Assembly (NCBI RefSeq): GCF_963662255.1
Contig: NC_085047.1
Location: forward strand, 108,184,181-108,248,180
Direction of reading: 5' to 3'
Source of the DNA: Cinclus cinclus
Lineage: Eukaryota; Chordata; Aves; Passeriformes; Cinclidae
Length of the DNA stretch: 64,000 nt
Made by a program: the position numbers and the translations under genes. Below the pieces are notes generated by a model. It saw nothing but the letters and a program-made list of their open reading frames with translations. It was not told the DNA's origin and searched no databases. Shown in pieces: positions 22,961 through 37,252 of the stretch (position 1 is its first letter; the number at the start of each line of letters is the position of its first letter).

Positions 22961-25900
22961 GTGGCAGAACTTGTTAAAGTGGTTTTGTTATTAAGATGAC
23001 ACGTGGTATTGTACAGTTACAGGTGAAACTGCAGAGAAGGGCTAACGTGGTCATCTCCCAGGAAGTACCAAAGGACAGGGATCAGCCACACACAGCCAGG
23101 ATTGGCCCATACCCAGCCTTTCCCTTTCCCAGGCTGCTGAGGTTGCAGTGTGGCTGTGCCTTGTCCAGGGAGCAGCTTGTCCAACATGGTATTGGAGCTA
23201 GCACCACAAACAAGGATCCCTGTTCCACCAGAAAGCTCAGGTCAAGTAAGGCTGAGCTGCTGCCAGATGCATAATGCATATATAAGTGCATGCAGACATT
23301 CCAACAAAGAGCAATGAGCAACTTGGGGAATGTGTAACCATTCTTCCCTCAAATATACACCAGTCTACCTTTCAAACAGAAAGTAAAATAAAATAGCTAA
23401 TTTCCATTTATTAATAGTCCCACTACAATGAGGTAAACACAGAACATGTACATGTTCAGGAGGAGTAAGATGATCTCACAATACATATATATCCTCATAT
23501 TCTGCATTCTCGTTATTTATTTTTGTTAGAAATTAGGAAGTGTTCATGAAGATGGAAATGAAAATTACTCTGAATATCTTGCTGTTTTATACAGAAAAGA
23601 CTGATACTAAACCACAGGTGTTCCAAGTTAGTTCCTTGCAGTGTCCAGTGAAGAGCTAGGAAGCATCAATCCAAACAACAGTCCCTGACAAATATTTTGT
23701 AATGCAGAATTTTTCCTTAATATACAGATGTTTTTCTGTTCACTCATTAATAAAATGAGTGAAAACAGAGGTATGGATGCTGCATGTATAACTAGGAAAT
23801 GGTGGCAGGCAAACATCACTTGAGCAGCATCCAGCAATTTTACTTCCCTCCCAGGATAGCAATGCGGGTATGTTGGACATATTTATTTTTATGTGTTCAG
23901 TATCTTAGCCTGTCAGCTAGAGCCCATGTTTTTCATCATTATGGTTGCAAAAACAATACTCACCATAGGAATGGTTGATGAAAATAAAGCTATTGGTACA
24001 AAGACATCACTCTTTCCAGTGTTAATTTAGATCATTTAAGTACAGCTGGACCAAGGAGAATAAAAATCCAGCAGTCAATGTAACTTTTAGAACAACTGCA
24101 AGAGTTCTCATTTCTACTTGAAAGTACCTTCATTTAGTTCTACAATGCTTCATTCCTCATCTGATACGTCTTTTGCTTTCACCTGTTATATTACAACAAT
24201 TTTTATGTATTTCTGGTGAGGAGAATGCAGCTAGGTTCTCACTCTACAAAAGTTTTTATGGATGGAGTCAGAATTGGCAAATATAGAATTCAACTGTATT
24301 TCCTGGACTAATTAAAAGAGTAGAATGCTAATGGGAAGACTGGCTGAAAAAGAGTGTAAGCCACTCTGAGCAGGGCTCACAGTAACTCCATATTTATGAG
24401 GTGACTATCTCCCTACTACATCTCTGCTCACCACCTCCTTGGTTCTGATTGTGCCTGAAATCTGCACTGATATCAGATAATTGTGTGATTTAGTTTGCTT
24501 TAGCTTTTTGAGAACAGTATTCTCAAATAGTTCCATCCTAAAATCCCCACAGTTCATACTTACTATTTATACCCCTCCTACACATACACTTAATCTATGT
24601 TTATTAGTTGCTTTAAATGAATGGAAGTGCCTAAAACAAGTATATGAAAAAACCAAATATGTAGGGTACAACCCAGTGCAATGACAAAACAAAAAAAGAA
24701 AAAGAGACAAAGAAACATAGAAACAAAGAAAAAAAAAACCTACCATGAATCTGCTCATATATTACTTTCTTGATTTATTGAGAGTTTATTTATTACAGTT
24801 TAAAATACTCATAAGATTTCATTAGATTCTAAAATTTTACCCTGAACAGTGCTAAAAAGTACAATTCTCTTATTTCATGAAATGGAAGATATAAGATGTC
24901 TTGGTATGAAAGCAATTACCAAAGTGTTGCATTAGTGGCATTACCAAAAGTGTTTTTGTTAGGTACCATTCAGATATATTTCATCGTGACAAAGCATTGC
25001 AATAAAGTGTACCAAAATAAACTCTTTAGCAATACCATAACGACATATTTTGACATTATTGGGATGGAAAGACAAACTTTCAAATACAAAAATAAAAATA
25101 AATTGTTCTGAAACTCATAAGATACTAAAATCTTCTCCAACAAAGCATTTTCATTCATAAAAAACAGTATATTTTGCCATAAAATTATTCCTTTGCCTTT
25201 TTTTCCTTGCTTCTTCATTTGTGTTTTTTTTTTTTCAACAAGCCCTAGCGACTACTAAAAAAAATGTAAAGAAAATTCTACATATGGGCCCAAAAGTAAT
25301 ACAGCTTTGTAGTTAATGTCTCTTTCCAAGGAATATGAATAAAAGTATACAAATCTCTGTCTCTTTGTGCTCCATGCTTTCACAGGTTCACCCTTTGCTC
25401 ATTTTCTGACCCATATTCTTTTACCCCAAGTTTATTCAAACAAATGGCAGTGAGAGATGTCATCCCGCAGACCGCTTGATTTGCTGAGCAGGCAGCAGGC
25501 ACCTTCCCCTCTGTAGTTCTTTCAAATTATTAAATGTGTTGCAGGTCCATGAAATTAAAACAATTATAATGAGAAGCAGATATTTCATAGGTCAAATTAA
25601 TTCAGTGTAGTCGTGCAAAGCTGTAGCAAAAGGGGATCTGCCCAAACAGAAGACAACTGAACAGGTTCTAAAATCTCCCTACAGTTGTCATGCCCTTCCC
25701 TTTTTCCCTACAAAAGGAAGGATGAAATCCATCTAGATACTGGAAACAAAACCTGCCATAAGTGATGTGTTATTTTAATCAGAACTGTGCTGCATACTGC
25801 TGTTCCTCTGGACAGTCTTTGTTCACACAGGCTGCAGCACTGAGTCGAATGCAAGTCCTGCTAGGACGGGGGTGGCTTGTGTTGGCAGTGTGTGATGTGG

Positions 25901-28900
25901 AGCTGGAGGAGGATGGAACCCTCAGCTCTCGAGCCATCTTTCAGTGCCCACATTGGCCTGGGCTCAAGGGAGAGGTTGATCTGGTGTGAAGTGCTTTGCA
26001 CAGTTTGTGTCTGACTGATGTCCATGCTTTGCCACCGAAGCCTGGGAAAATTGTCCTAATGCGCAAAAATGTTTCATTTCAGTTTTGTAACGCAAAAATC
26101 ATTTTCACTGAGTTATGACGAAAGAGAAAAAATACAATAATATTAATTTTTGAGAATTGAAGTGCATTGGCAATGTTTTTAACATATCAACTCACATTTT
26201 TCTTGATTCTAAAGCATTTTGCTCAATTGTTGAAATAGTTAAGACAAGACGTATTGTTTCTTGTCCTCCATGGCAGAATGAGAATTGTTGCTGCAAGGTA
26301 TCTTTTTTCATTATCAAAATAAGAGCAATGCAAACAAAATGTCTATAAAATGACAGTATTTAAATAATAAGTTTGCCATTTTAAACATAAATTCATCCAG
26401 AAGGCAGACATTCTATAAAAGGAAAGTCAATATTTCTCATATGTAGATCTGCCTTAAAACTATCTGTACTTTTCACAGGCCTGGAGCAGTGCCTGCATTT
26501 TGTAACCAGATCCTTTAGAGCTGGTTCAACCCCACCAAGGGGCACATTGCCCCTTCCCAACCCTCACAGTGAATTGACTGGAGAACTCACCAGGCAGAAA
26601 ACTTTGGGTTCTTCTCTGACTTATTTTGTAAATATCTGTCACAGCTACAACAGGGGTGTATAAAATGCAGGCACATTATTTTTATAATACATCTCTTAAT
26701 TCTTACAGTCTGATTTTTGCTCCAGTCCTGCAGTGAATGTTGAGTAGGTGGAATCTGCTGGCCAGGTGTAAACAATAGGGATGGAAAGGAAGACAGATGC
26801 AGCTTTTCAGGTCCTTTGCTATTTTTGTTTGACCTCAGAATTTCTGCCTTATTTATTAAGGCTCTGCTTCAGCAAAGCATGTAAGGCCATAGTTGCAACA
26901 AACACTCATCTAAATGAATAAATTATGTTATTGTTAAATACATGCTTTACTGTTTTCCTGAATGGGTGTTTTAGCACTTTATTTTTTCTAATTGAAAGAA
27001 AAACTGTCACGGAGGAAAATGTAGTTATGTAATACTCCATTATTTTGCACAGTTCAGACAATAAACTTAATCTTATCTAGTATGCTAAATAACTTGGAAA
27101 AGTTCTTAGTCATCTAGTCAACACACCTTAAAATTCGAGGGTAATGCTGATTACAGATGCATAAAGCTCATTACTAATGAATAAACATTCATTTTACATC
27201 ACTTACTTTAAATTCATGTAATTCTTTATCCATTGTGCCTATTCATGTAAGGAATTGAAAGCTTAGCTGATTTAGAGTTATCCATTAGAAACAGAAGAGG
27301 AAAGAGAAGGAGGGGGGGTTACACATTTTTTATACTGAGTTAGTTCAAATACAACTCGAAGGACTTAATTTCCAGTTTAGAAGAATAGCATTTGCACTGG
27401 AATAAGCTATGACATGTTTGGTACTGCAGCGGATTTTAGAAACAAACTTATAAGGAAGCAATTAAGGTCTTTTCTGGTGAGATCTATTCTGTAGAAGTAA
27501 TGAAGAACATAATTACTGGGGGAAGAAGGAACATTTTTGCACTTCCTTTAAGGCTCAGAACTCACCCATATTGGACAGCTACAGTGCTGAATTGCTAACC
27601 TGAAAAAAAAAATAAACAAAAGGACAGAGAGCTTGACTTCAGCTTCTCACAAGTGAAAAATTAACAGTGATGCTAAGAATGTAGGAATGGTCTTAGTGGC
27701 TGAGAACTTGCAACTGCAACATGTCTCCAGCAGTCACTAATAATCAATATCTAGGTGGGAGTCTTAAGAAACAGAGCAACCACAGCAATGGTACTTCTTA
27801 CACCAATCCAACAATCCCTGCCTTGTGAACATGCAAAGGTAGACTTCAGATATTGTTTTTAATATTTTTAAGGAGTCTTTATCTTCCAGCAGCCTAGTCT
27901 CCCTTTGAAGCTGTCAACAGGGGTCTTCACAGCTTCCTATGACAATGAACTGCTCTGTATATCCTCATTAGTTTGTTTGGTTTGCAGCTTCACATCAGAG
28001 TTCCCATAGTTCTTGAATTGTGAGGAACAACCATCAGCTCCCTCTCCACCTTCTCCGTTTCGCTCATGATTTCATAGTTCTGTCAAAAGCTCCCTACAGT
28101 GTCTCTTCTCTGAGCTGAGGAGTTCTTGTCTGTCTCATCCTTCCACTGAGTGTTGCTCTGTAAATTTTTTCATTATTATTGCTCTTTGTACTTCTTCTGT
28201 TATATTCTTGCACTGGAAGGGAGGCAGATTTCCCAGCAATACCCAGAACTCTTGTGAATGTAGTGCCATTGCATTTCTCAGTCTTGAACTTAATTTTTTT
28301 GCAATAACTCATTAACATCCCGATTTCTTCTGATGAATTTTGTTGACTCCTGAACCAACTTTTTCATAAGCCCTGTTACTACACCTCTGAAATCTCTTTC
28401 CTCAGATACAACTGAACAGTTTAGAACACTTCACTCTGAAGTTAAATTATGTTTTATATATCATCCTGTTCACTTTTTCCACATTTAGTCATTATCCTAC
28501 TAAGTTTTAACACACCTGGTAGCTCAATATTGAGAGTTTATTGGCAGCTGTATTAACAACTTTTTCAGTTCTGAAAGCCCTCTGCACCATCAACAAACTC
28601 TACTGTTTCACTTTTCAGTCTTTCTCCAGATAATTTTTGTATACATGTAGCAGTACTGGGCTCAGTGTGACACTATGAGACTCCTACAATGATTTTCCTG
28701 TATTGACAAAACTGGCTATTTATTCCTACCCTTTCTTTCCAATTTTTTGAGTATTTATTTGTTCATGCGAAAATCTTGGAAAGAAACAATAATTTGATAT
28801 CTTTGATGGGATGTTGAAAGGTTTTTGAAGCACAAGTATACAATGGCAAATGATTATTGATTCTTTAAAGGATGAGCAAGACCAAACTGCTTTCTATAAA

Positions 28901-29754
28901 ATATACATTGATTTTTCTCAGTACATTTATCTATGTACTTTTTTACTGTCTTCTACATTATAAACTCCACTAATTTGTCTGATCACTAGTCCCCAAATGT
29001 CCAGGGAACCTTTTCCAAATTTTAATGTAGTGGAGTTTTGATTTTTCTTTTGCTACTCAGGCCATTTAAAGAGGAAGGAGAGAAACCACTTTTAATTGAA
29101 TGCTATTTTTAAAATGTTCAAGACCCTTTAGAATTCTGACAACTCATTACTCTGATGTTAGCTTTTCCTGCTATTATCCTATGAGATGGATCCTCCAAAC
29201 AGTTTCTCATAAAGATTCTATCATGTTCTTTTCGGGTATGAAATGTGCCAATCTTACTGATCTTACTTCAGCCAGCTTCTGTCACCAGGAACACTCAAGA
29301 TACTTCTCAAGAAATAAGTATTATCACTGTTACAGCAAAGGAAAACAAAACTGTGAGGTGAAGGGCTGGCTTTAAAAAAGGACCATCAGGACCATGTGAA
29401 TAAATATCTTGTCACCTCTTCAGTGGTTTAGCACTAGCAAATTTGATATGAATGTCCCATAACAGTTCAGCATGTCATGAACCATGTCATGATGCACAGT
29501 CCCTCAATGGAGATGGAAATTGTTTCATGACTCTTTTTTGAGGTCTTTAACATTAGTCTATGCTGCCTGATAGCTGACTCTACTTTAAAGGGTCTTTTTT
29601 TCATGAATTAAAAAACACAAACAAAATTTATTTGGGGTTGCCCCAGATTAAAAAGAATACATGAAGAAGTCCGAGATAAGAGCAATCTTGTTGTTTCAGA
29701 AATAGTTACAATCCAAAACCAGTCTGTGCATAAATGAGATTTAAATCAAAAATT
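22961..29754. other. AT-rich non-coding DNA
   Basis: No coding exon, RNA gene or transposon of known family was recognised apart from the paired ATGCAT/TATA motif near 23270. The moderately GC part at 23040-23270 may belong with the G-rich block to its left as one unclassified insertion. A-rich runs at 24680-24740 and T runs near 25228 are low complexity. All open frames are below 95 codons and unrecognised. Confidence 0.5.
23267..23286 (+). promoter_or_regulatory. Paired ATGCAT boxes before TATATAAG
   Basis: Two ATGCAT words at 23267-23272 and 23274-23279 are separated by one A. They run directly into TATATAAG at 23279-23286. Closely paired ATGCAT half-sites resemble the dimeric sites bound by POU/Oct factors. 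Together with the TATA word this looks like a cryptic or LTR-derived promoter core. No transcript or open frame downstream supports it. Confidence 0.25.
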
Positions 29755-30280
29755 CTCAGAATATCCTGAGTTGGAAGGGGTCCACAAGGATCACCCAAGT
29801 CCAGCTCCTGCCCCTGCAGAGGACAGCCCAAGCACCACATCATTTGCTGTAGAGCACTGTTCAAAGGTTTCTGGAGCTCTGTCAGGTTTGGTGCTGTGAT
29901 CACTGCCCTGGGCAGCCTGTTCAGTGCTCGATCACCCTCTGGGGTAAGAACCTTTTCCTAATGCCCAACCTAAACCTCCCCTGGCACAGCTCCAGGCCAT
30001 TCCCTCGGTCCTGTCACTGTCCCCACAGAGCAGAGATCAGTGTCTGTCCCTCCTGTTCCCCTCACGAGGAAGTTGTGGCTGCACTGAGCTCTCCCCTCAG
30101 TCTCCTCCAGGCTGAACAAACCCAGTGCCCTCAGCCCCTCCTCACATGGCTTCCCCTCCAGACCCTTCTCCATCCTTGCTTCCCTCCTTTGGATACTTTC
30201 TAGGAGCCAAATGTCTTTCTCATATTTTGGCACCTAAAATTGCACATAGCACTGGAGGTAAGCCTGCACACTTCCCCACC
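29755..30280 (-). mobile_element. CR1 LINE 3' fragment, antisense
   Basis: The plus strand reads as the reverse complement of the avian CR1 3' region. It starts near GAGTTGGAAGGGGTCC, passes the characteristic GGCAGCCTGTTC and CCTGGCACAGCTCC blocks, and continues through TCCTCCAGGCTGAACAA to the TTGGCACCTAAAATTGCACA block. It is 5'-truncated, as most CR1 copies are, and keeps only 3' sequence with no usable reverse transcriptase. Divergence appears moderate. Confidence 0.9.
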
Positions 30281-33200
30281 CACATTGTAAATGAACACAG
30301 AGATGAGGGCAGTTTCCGACAATATTTTGTTACAAATTCTTTTGTCTATGTTACAATTCCTGGTGTCTATGCCTTGTGCCCCAGCACTGCTCGTGTTTGC
30401 ATACTAACTAATGAGCACACCCCTCATTTAAATTAATGCTCCCTTGTCTGGTATAAGCAGGCTGAAGCAATTCTGTAGCTGGCAAGCAAGGAAAAGAGGA
30501 CAGGCTAAACAGGATTAGCAGAATATCAAAGCATCCTCTTTAATTACCTGCTACAATATGTTCATTTATTTTTGTCTCTAAGTAACTTTTTTTTGCCATT
30601 CACACCTGATTGATCGCATAAGAACAGGGCTGTGAGCTAGGAGAGCCTATTCATTATCTTAAAGGTTATTATAGGGGGTGCTCTTATTAATCAGATTTTT
30701 GAGAGGAAAGGTATGAGGTTGTCCATTGCCATTCAGAAAACTAATTCTCAAGGGAAGGACCTAGGCAAGTGCCACTCACACCAGCAGGCCAGCTAATCTA
30801 CTTGATAATAGTCCTATTAATTTGGAATTGTGTATTAATGGGCTTCAGCACTGGATCATCTTCACATCATTCTCATTAAAGAAGTCCTTATTAATTTGGA
30901 AGGTTAACAAGTGCATAGTATTAATAACAAAATTAAATGGAAGGATGTAAATTGGAAAGAGATATTTATTGTTAAGTGTTTACGGGAAAGAAACCAGCAG
31001 TTTATTTCCACTATCATTTAACTAAGGCTGCATATGAGCATCTGAAGTTACATCAATTCAAGATGATGATTTAGGAGTTGAAATTAAGGATTATTATTTA
31101 CTTCAAAAATAGGTAAGTAGAAATATTAATTGTGGTTCTTTTGTCAGCTACAAAGGAGTGCCTGTGAGTGTTGCTAAATCACCACAGTTGCATAGTGCCT
31201 TTCTGAACAGTGTCTGGGTCATTGTGAACATCCTGCTTAGACTGTGGCATGGACAGCAGGATGCAAGCAATTTTCAGGGATGCCAAGTTATTAGTCTCTA
31301 CAGGCTTAGGCAAGGGAGAGTTTCTAGGACATTTTGTACAGCTAACCTCTCTAGAAGTTCTCAGAGCAGAACTTCAGGCACATAATAAATTCTACAGCTG
31401 AAAATTGAAGAGCTCTTGACCCTCTGCTACCCAAGCATTTCTTGCAGATTGCTGTCATGGACCTTGGTGTATAAATTCTTCCTGTGTTGCACTTTAAGCA
31501 TGGATCTGTAAGATTTTTTTCTTTGAATTCATAGGTGATCCTGTACTATAGTTTATGTTTCATGTAACATGCTAATAAAAATGTTGGACAAGCCAGTTTT
31601 ATCTAATATATAAAAATATATAAAGAGAGGAAGTAAATATGTACCAATGCTCTTCTGTGCTGTTTCATAAAAGTGATAGCAGTTATGGGTGTGGTCCCAC
31701 ACATTTCTTCTTTCAATGTGAGAAAACTTTTCTCCAAGGCAGCTCACATTTGTTTATTTATTTATTTACTTCCTTGTTTTTTGGCTTCATGCTTCTGGTA
31801 TGTTGTGTCCAGAGAAGTTTTTGTCACACATTTTCAAACAGATGGGTATGATTTGGCACAGCTGGGTTTATCCTACCAGTTACACAGCTTGGAATAATCT
31901 TGTCTGGGTTAGGGTAAAATGAGTCACAGCTTCCCAAAATCATTTGTCACTGCTGTAAAATTAAAGACAATTTGTCCTGATTGGTAGTTTCTGTTCAAAA
32001 AAAGATGTTTGATTTGAAGGAGCAAGACTGCCTCAGACAAAAACATGAGGGCCCATCTCAGAATTGCTTTATTTGAAAAACTTAAGTCTACATTTTGGTA
32101 TATGGTAATTTTTTCTCTACTCCCACAAAATGAAAAGTTCTCTACAATGATGCTGTAGGATATACTGTGTAACTAGTTCAATGCTAGAGAATAAATATTG
32201 AAACAAAAATAATATAATGTTTTTACAGTAAAACCAGGATCTGTACAAAATACCCCCTTTGTCTTAATTAACAAAAGAGTACAGTAACAAAAAAAATGTT
32301 GAAGAAAATAAAGAAAACAAATACCCTCTGAATTTCTAGATTTACACATAAGAGTTTATATATACCTTGAGCAAGACTACTTGATTCCTCCCTACTGCTG
32401 CTGGGCTCTGTCTGGTGTCAGATTGGTAACTTTGGAGGGAAAGGTTACCAATCTCTGCAGAGACCAAGTGCAGGTGAGCCAGCCAGCCAGAGCTAGCCTG
32501 TGCTAAGGACTCATCAGAGCAGAGACATATCCATGAGCTAAATTCCAATCCCTGCTGTTTCTTCAGATGGGGGAAGCAGGTTCCCAGCTGACACCAAGAA
32601 GAAAGAAAAACCTCCTACACAGTTTGCTTACAAGCTCCTGCTCTAGAGATAGCATTTGTAATCAAATTCCTGCTTTGCAGTCCAGAATTAATTTTGCTGC
32701 GCTTTCTTCAATGGAATTTGTTCAGTCTTCCTCTAAAATACAGACTGGATGATGTCCTTCCCTTATGAATTAAGAAAATAATCGTACAAAAAATAAAAAT
32801 TGGTACTGACACTATGATTTGTAATCAACTTTGTTACCAAACTACAAGCAACACCTTCTAAGATCCCTGTCATCTACTCCAGTTTACCCATGTCTTTTCC
32901 GTGTTTGACCCTAAGAAAGCACAGTGTATCTTTCATACATATAAATCTGAAATTTTACTTGTTGTAATCATGTTGTATTAATAGAACACTAATTTCACGA
33001 CAGCTTCTACTTTGCCCTGCACTGCAGAAGTCTGAGGAAGAGTATCACTGCTGTGCATTGCTCTGTTTTTGCACACCAGCATATTCTCCCTCAGATCATC
33101 ATGTTTACTTGCTTTAAAATAGAAACAAACAATGCCACTTAGCATAAGTTGGGTTAGGTAATAAATGAGCTAAGTGCTGAAATGAAGGTTCCTTATTTGA

Positions 33201-36200
33201 TCAAGGAACCTAAAGAAACTGGTATTCCATATTCATGAAACATTTTTTTTTTTCCATCTATATCGAGTCAGCAGCTGCACATCAAAAGCTGAATCATGTT
33301 TACCAAAGGGAAGGAAAGAATCTACTGATATGTTGATCCAACAAATACACATCTTTCCTTTGCTGGCTTGATTAAAAGGGACCAGGCTTTAAGCCTTTAT
33401 CCTAAGGGTTTCTGGTAAATAGTACTGTTATAGATCATTCCACTGTGTGGAGTATGATCAAAATTGTACAAAGACAAAGGTTTTCTGAAAGTAGAGGGAC
33501 TGGGTTCTCCCCCCCTCCACCCATTAAATTACTGTTTCCCATCCTGGACTCCAGGATCTGCATTCATTCATGACCTCATAGTCTATGTGAGGCTTAGGGC
33601 ACTCTTAAAGGAATCTTGGCAGTGGGACAGGGACCTCCCCCAGCAAGCCCCTGGGGCATCACAGGCCTAACATTCATTCCCTAATCAGCTCTATTCTGGA
33701 GCTGCTTTTTTAATGCCATTTAAACCTCTAGTTATTTATAATGGCTTTGGCCATGTGGGACCTATTAAAAAAAAAAAATCCAGGCCTTCCTTAACCACGT
33801 GACTTTCTTCCAGAAAATATTGCAATAATTTACATAGGAGAAAAAAGAAATTTGTTACTCTGAAATCCTCATCAAATCACACACCTTTGTTTTCACACAA
33901 ATCTCCATTTTCATACGATACAAGATGTGTAAAAGAAAACTCTCGGAATTTTTTTTATGCATACACCTCTTGGGGCTGATATGGGCCGTTATTATGATTT
34001 ATTTGCTATTTGTTGTGCACTGGCACATGTTTGAGTATTTGCAAACAAGATGGATGATGTTACCATTGTGTGACCTTGCAGCCTACTTAGTAATGAGTTA
34101 ACATAGGCAAACAGGGACCCCAGAATAATGATGTGCTTGCAGACTTGGGCTACTACTGAGTTATTTGTATTATTGCTTGAAGAGGAATAGATGTTAATTA
34201 CCCAATTAGTACCAATTAGTAACTTAGCCAAAGTGGAGGTGGTGCTATAAAATTGTCAAAATTTCGCTCAAAATTACTTCCTGGGGCAAGCTTCCACCTG
34301 AGAAGAAATTAGATTTTTCAGTGCTTTTCTAGCAAGTCAAGAAACAACTGCTAAGCTAACTAACATTGTTAACACAATTATACTGTATTTTAACCTATCT
34401 TCATTTTTATCTTTGTTTTTGATTTAGTGGATTTACTTTATCTGTAGGTTGCAAATGCAGCTCATCAGAACACAGCTCAGCTTGCTTGCTGCTAGAAAGA
34501 AAGTAATCACTTCTGCCACAGATCAGTAATGCTTGGGTAAACCAGATCTGAAATTAGTATGGGTATGAAAGAAGTTCTAGTTGTGGTGGATGATAAGACA
34601 AGATAAAGATGAAATATTTTTATATGCTTTGTTATTTATTGATCCACTCTTATATTACAGTAATCTCATGACTCTTTGTAAGGTCTCAGGTATGAGCCTA
34701 ATGCAAAATATCAAAAAGCTACCCAGCAAATCTAACGTATAAAAATTACTAAACAGTTTAAAATACCTCTTTAAAGTGCTGTTAGCTACTGAAACCCTGG
34801 TCACTCTGTTTCAAAGCTGTTATTTCTCTTTCAGTATGTTAAAAAAAATAGGTAAATTGAGATCTATTCAGATCTTTCTACAGCAATAGTTACCTGCCAT
34901 TACTCACAGAACAATGCAAGGTACGGTTCAACCTTTATTTGCAGTAATGTAGCAAATATCACAGGAATTAATGATAGTAAGATGCCAGTAAGCAACTGAG
35001 GTAAAAATGTGATCAAGAGATAACAAAACCTCTCACCTTGTTGCACTACAAGTGTATTTCTCAAGCAGTTGTTTTTGTTGTTTTTTTTTTTCTTTTTAAA
35101 GTTGACCATATTTTCTTACATTGTATATAAGCTGGAAGGATGGGAACAAAACCAGTCATGATTTGCTATTTATTTGATATTTTTTTCCTAGTCTTGATAT
35201 AACTGTATATAAAGTCTTCATAACACATTCCTTAAATTGTTTCTTTCTCCAAGAAACTCATCCTTCAGGTTACCATTGGATGAAGGGCCAAGACTCATTC
35301 TGGAAGCTTGAGAATACATTGCTTGTATATGCAATAATTGCCTCAATAAAAAAATTAATCTCTCAGCATCCTGTACAGTCAATATCAAATAGATATTTAT
35401 AGATTCAGGGTTTTTAGTAGTTTGATCAAATTAAAAAGTAAAAGTTGCTGTTAGATGAAGGCAATGGCATGCATAGTGAAGCACCTTAATACATATAAAC
35501 CTGTGCATTTCTAACTAATCAATTACATGGTGCTTTTGCCCTTTATCTCTGACTGTTAATGACTGCCATATTAAATAAAGTCTTAAATAGCTTGCTAGGA
35601 TGCTCCCTGGTCTCTAGAAGGCAGACTGAATGTCTGCCAGCTCCTTTGCTATAACATCTTAAGGTCTTTAACTATCTGAACAGCTGGATGATTGCATATA
35701 GCATTGGCACGCAGCCACTCTCCCCCCCAAACCCCAATTAAAGCTGCTGTCACAGAGCTAAGAAAGCACAAGCTGCAGTTTTATTTTATGCAACAATCAA
35801 TGGCAGTCATTCTTTAAAATGATATAGCGCTATAGTTTTGCATATGGCTCAGCAAACACCCTTCTGCTTGCAAGTGGTTAATGATCTGCCAACAAACCTC
35901 CCCAATGTTTTGCCATTTGTTTTTATTTGCCAGGCAGTTCACACGAATACTCTTCAGTCTGTGTGCAGAAATTTCTTGCAGCAACCCATGTTTGAAAATT
36001 CAGCTATATTTATTGGTTAGAATTGGAAACAGAGTCCACGTGGTTAGTTTTTTGTTTCTTGGTAGGAAAAGTACAGATCTTGGAGAGAGAGGCATCTTTG
36101 AAGCATGATTTAACCAACCCTGTATTAGTGTAGGATGAATCACCCACCTCCTATTGACTACAGAGATTGACTAATCTTAAATTTCTAACTAAAGTAAGGT

Positions 36201-36562
36201 GGTTTCCACTCTTAATATATACTTTTGACAGACAGTGATATACAACTGTTATGATGAGCTGTTATGGACACACTATTATATAGCACACTACTGTAGCAAA
36301 TCTAAAGATCACTGAGCTAATCCAAAATTTGACTAAAAACCCCAAACCAAAAATGGTCTTAAGTCCTGCCTCAGTCAATTATATTATTCTAACCACTTCT
36401 AAATACAATGAACTGTTAACATTTATATATTCCTTTGCTTTACCTTTATGTTTATAAACACTTTCTTATCTGTTATTGACACTACAGGAGTCATATTCTA
36501 ACCCAAGTTAACAAAGTTATATTTAGCAGAAAAATTGCTACAGCGTGCAAAGTTAATCTTTA
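30281..36562. other. AT-rich non-coding DNA with motif clusters
   Basis: No gene was found. Stretches at about 30600-31130, 33690-34260 and 35700-36000 are less repetitive than their surroundings and carry TAAT-type homeodomain words, so they are candidates for conserved enhancers; this is impression only. An 11-base inverted repeat lies at 32420-32454. A short TTTA repeat lies at 31752-31770. Confidence 0.4.
32420..32454. repeat. Perfect inverted repeat, 11-base arms
   Basis: AGATTGGTAAC at 32420-32430 is the exact reverse complement of GTTACCAATCT at 32444-32454. The 13-base spacer is TTTGGAGGGAAAG. It could form a hairpin in RNA or serve as a dyad binding site. It is too short for a typical microRNA precursor. 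Confidence 0.9.
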
Positions 36563-36617
36563 CGTATATATATTTATACACACACACACACACATACACA
36601 CACATATATATATATAT
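36563..36617. repeat. Mixed TA/CA microsatellite
   Basis: A TA run passes into about eight CA units, an interruption, more CA and then a second TA run. The alternating purine-pyrimidine sequence is prone to Z-DNA or cruciform formation and to length change. Confidence 0.9.
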
Positions 36618-37202
36618 GACTGTGTATGTCTCTATGACCAAATCACTTCCTTCAGTGTCTTGTGTTGGCAAACTTTAATATTAAAGGACATCCATACTAA
36701 TAAATCTGAAGTGTCTTTCTTTTGCCTAAGTAATTAACCTGACATCCTTCAAAAGAATTCTATTCAAATAAATCAGAGCTTAGTTGTTAGACAATACATC
36801 TTTTTTGAACAAGTAGAAATGACTACTTATTCATGCAATTTAAAATCCTTCCCACTACCTTTTGCGGGACCATGTACATTGCTCTATGACACGCTGCTTA
36901 TCAGAAGGACTTGAGAATCTTCAATTTCATTGCTTTCTAATAGGGCATGAAAAACTGCTACAGCATGTAGAACTTCTGCATTATGCTGATGTAATGGGCT
37001 GATCTAACTCAACATAGCCAGGATCAAGCAAGAGGTAGTGGAAGTTCTCTCTAAAATCACCAGTGTGACATCGCAGCTGATTGTGAGATGACTGTCCTGG
37101 CCTGAGGCAAGAGAGAGTAGTAGACATTTTGTGGGAATTCCAGCATCCCAGGATAACCTAAAATTACCTCCATAAATTTTTGAAGGCCACAAGATATTTA
37201 CG

Positions 37203-37217
37203 TCTATCTATCCATCC

Positions 37218-37252
<35 letters not shown>
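37203..37252. repeat. TCTA (GATA-type) microsatellite
   Basis: About twelve tetranucleotide units of TCTA, with two TCCA variants near the left end. It reads as GATA repeats on the minus strand. It should be polymorphic. Confidence 0.95.

Noticed and set aside
26515..26545. T-loop-like GGTTCAACCCC as part of a tRNA
   Set aside because: No matching acceptor stem, D arm or A box could be built around it.
37203..37252. Tandem repeats as a possible CRISPR array
   Set aside because: These are microsatellites with no spacers. No direct-repeat/spacer pattern exists anywhere in the window.
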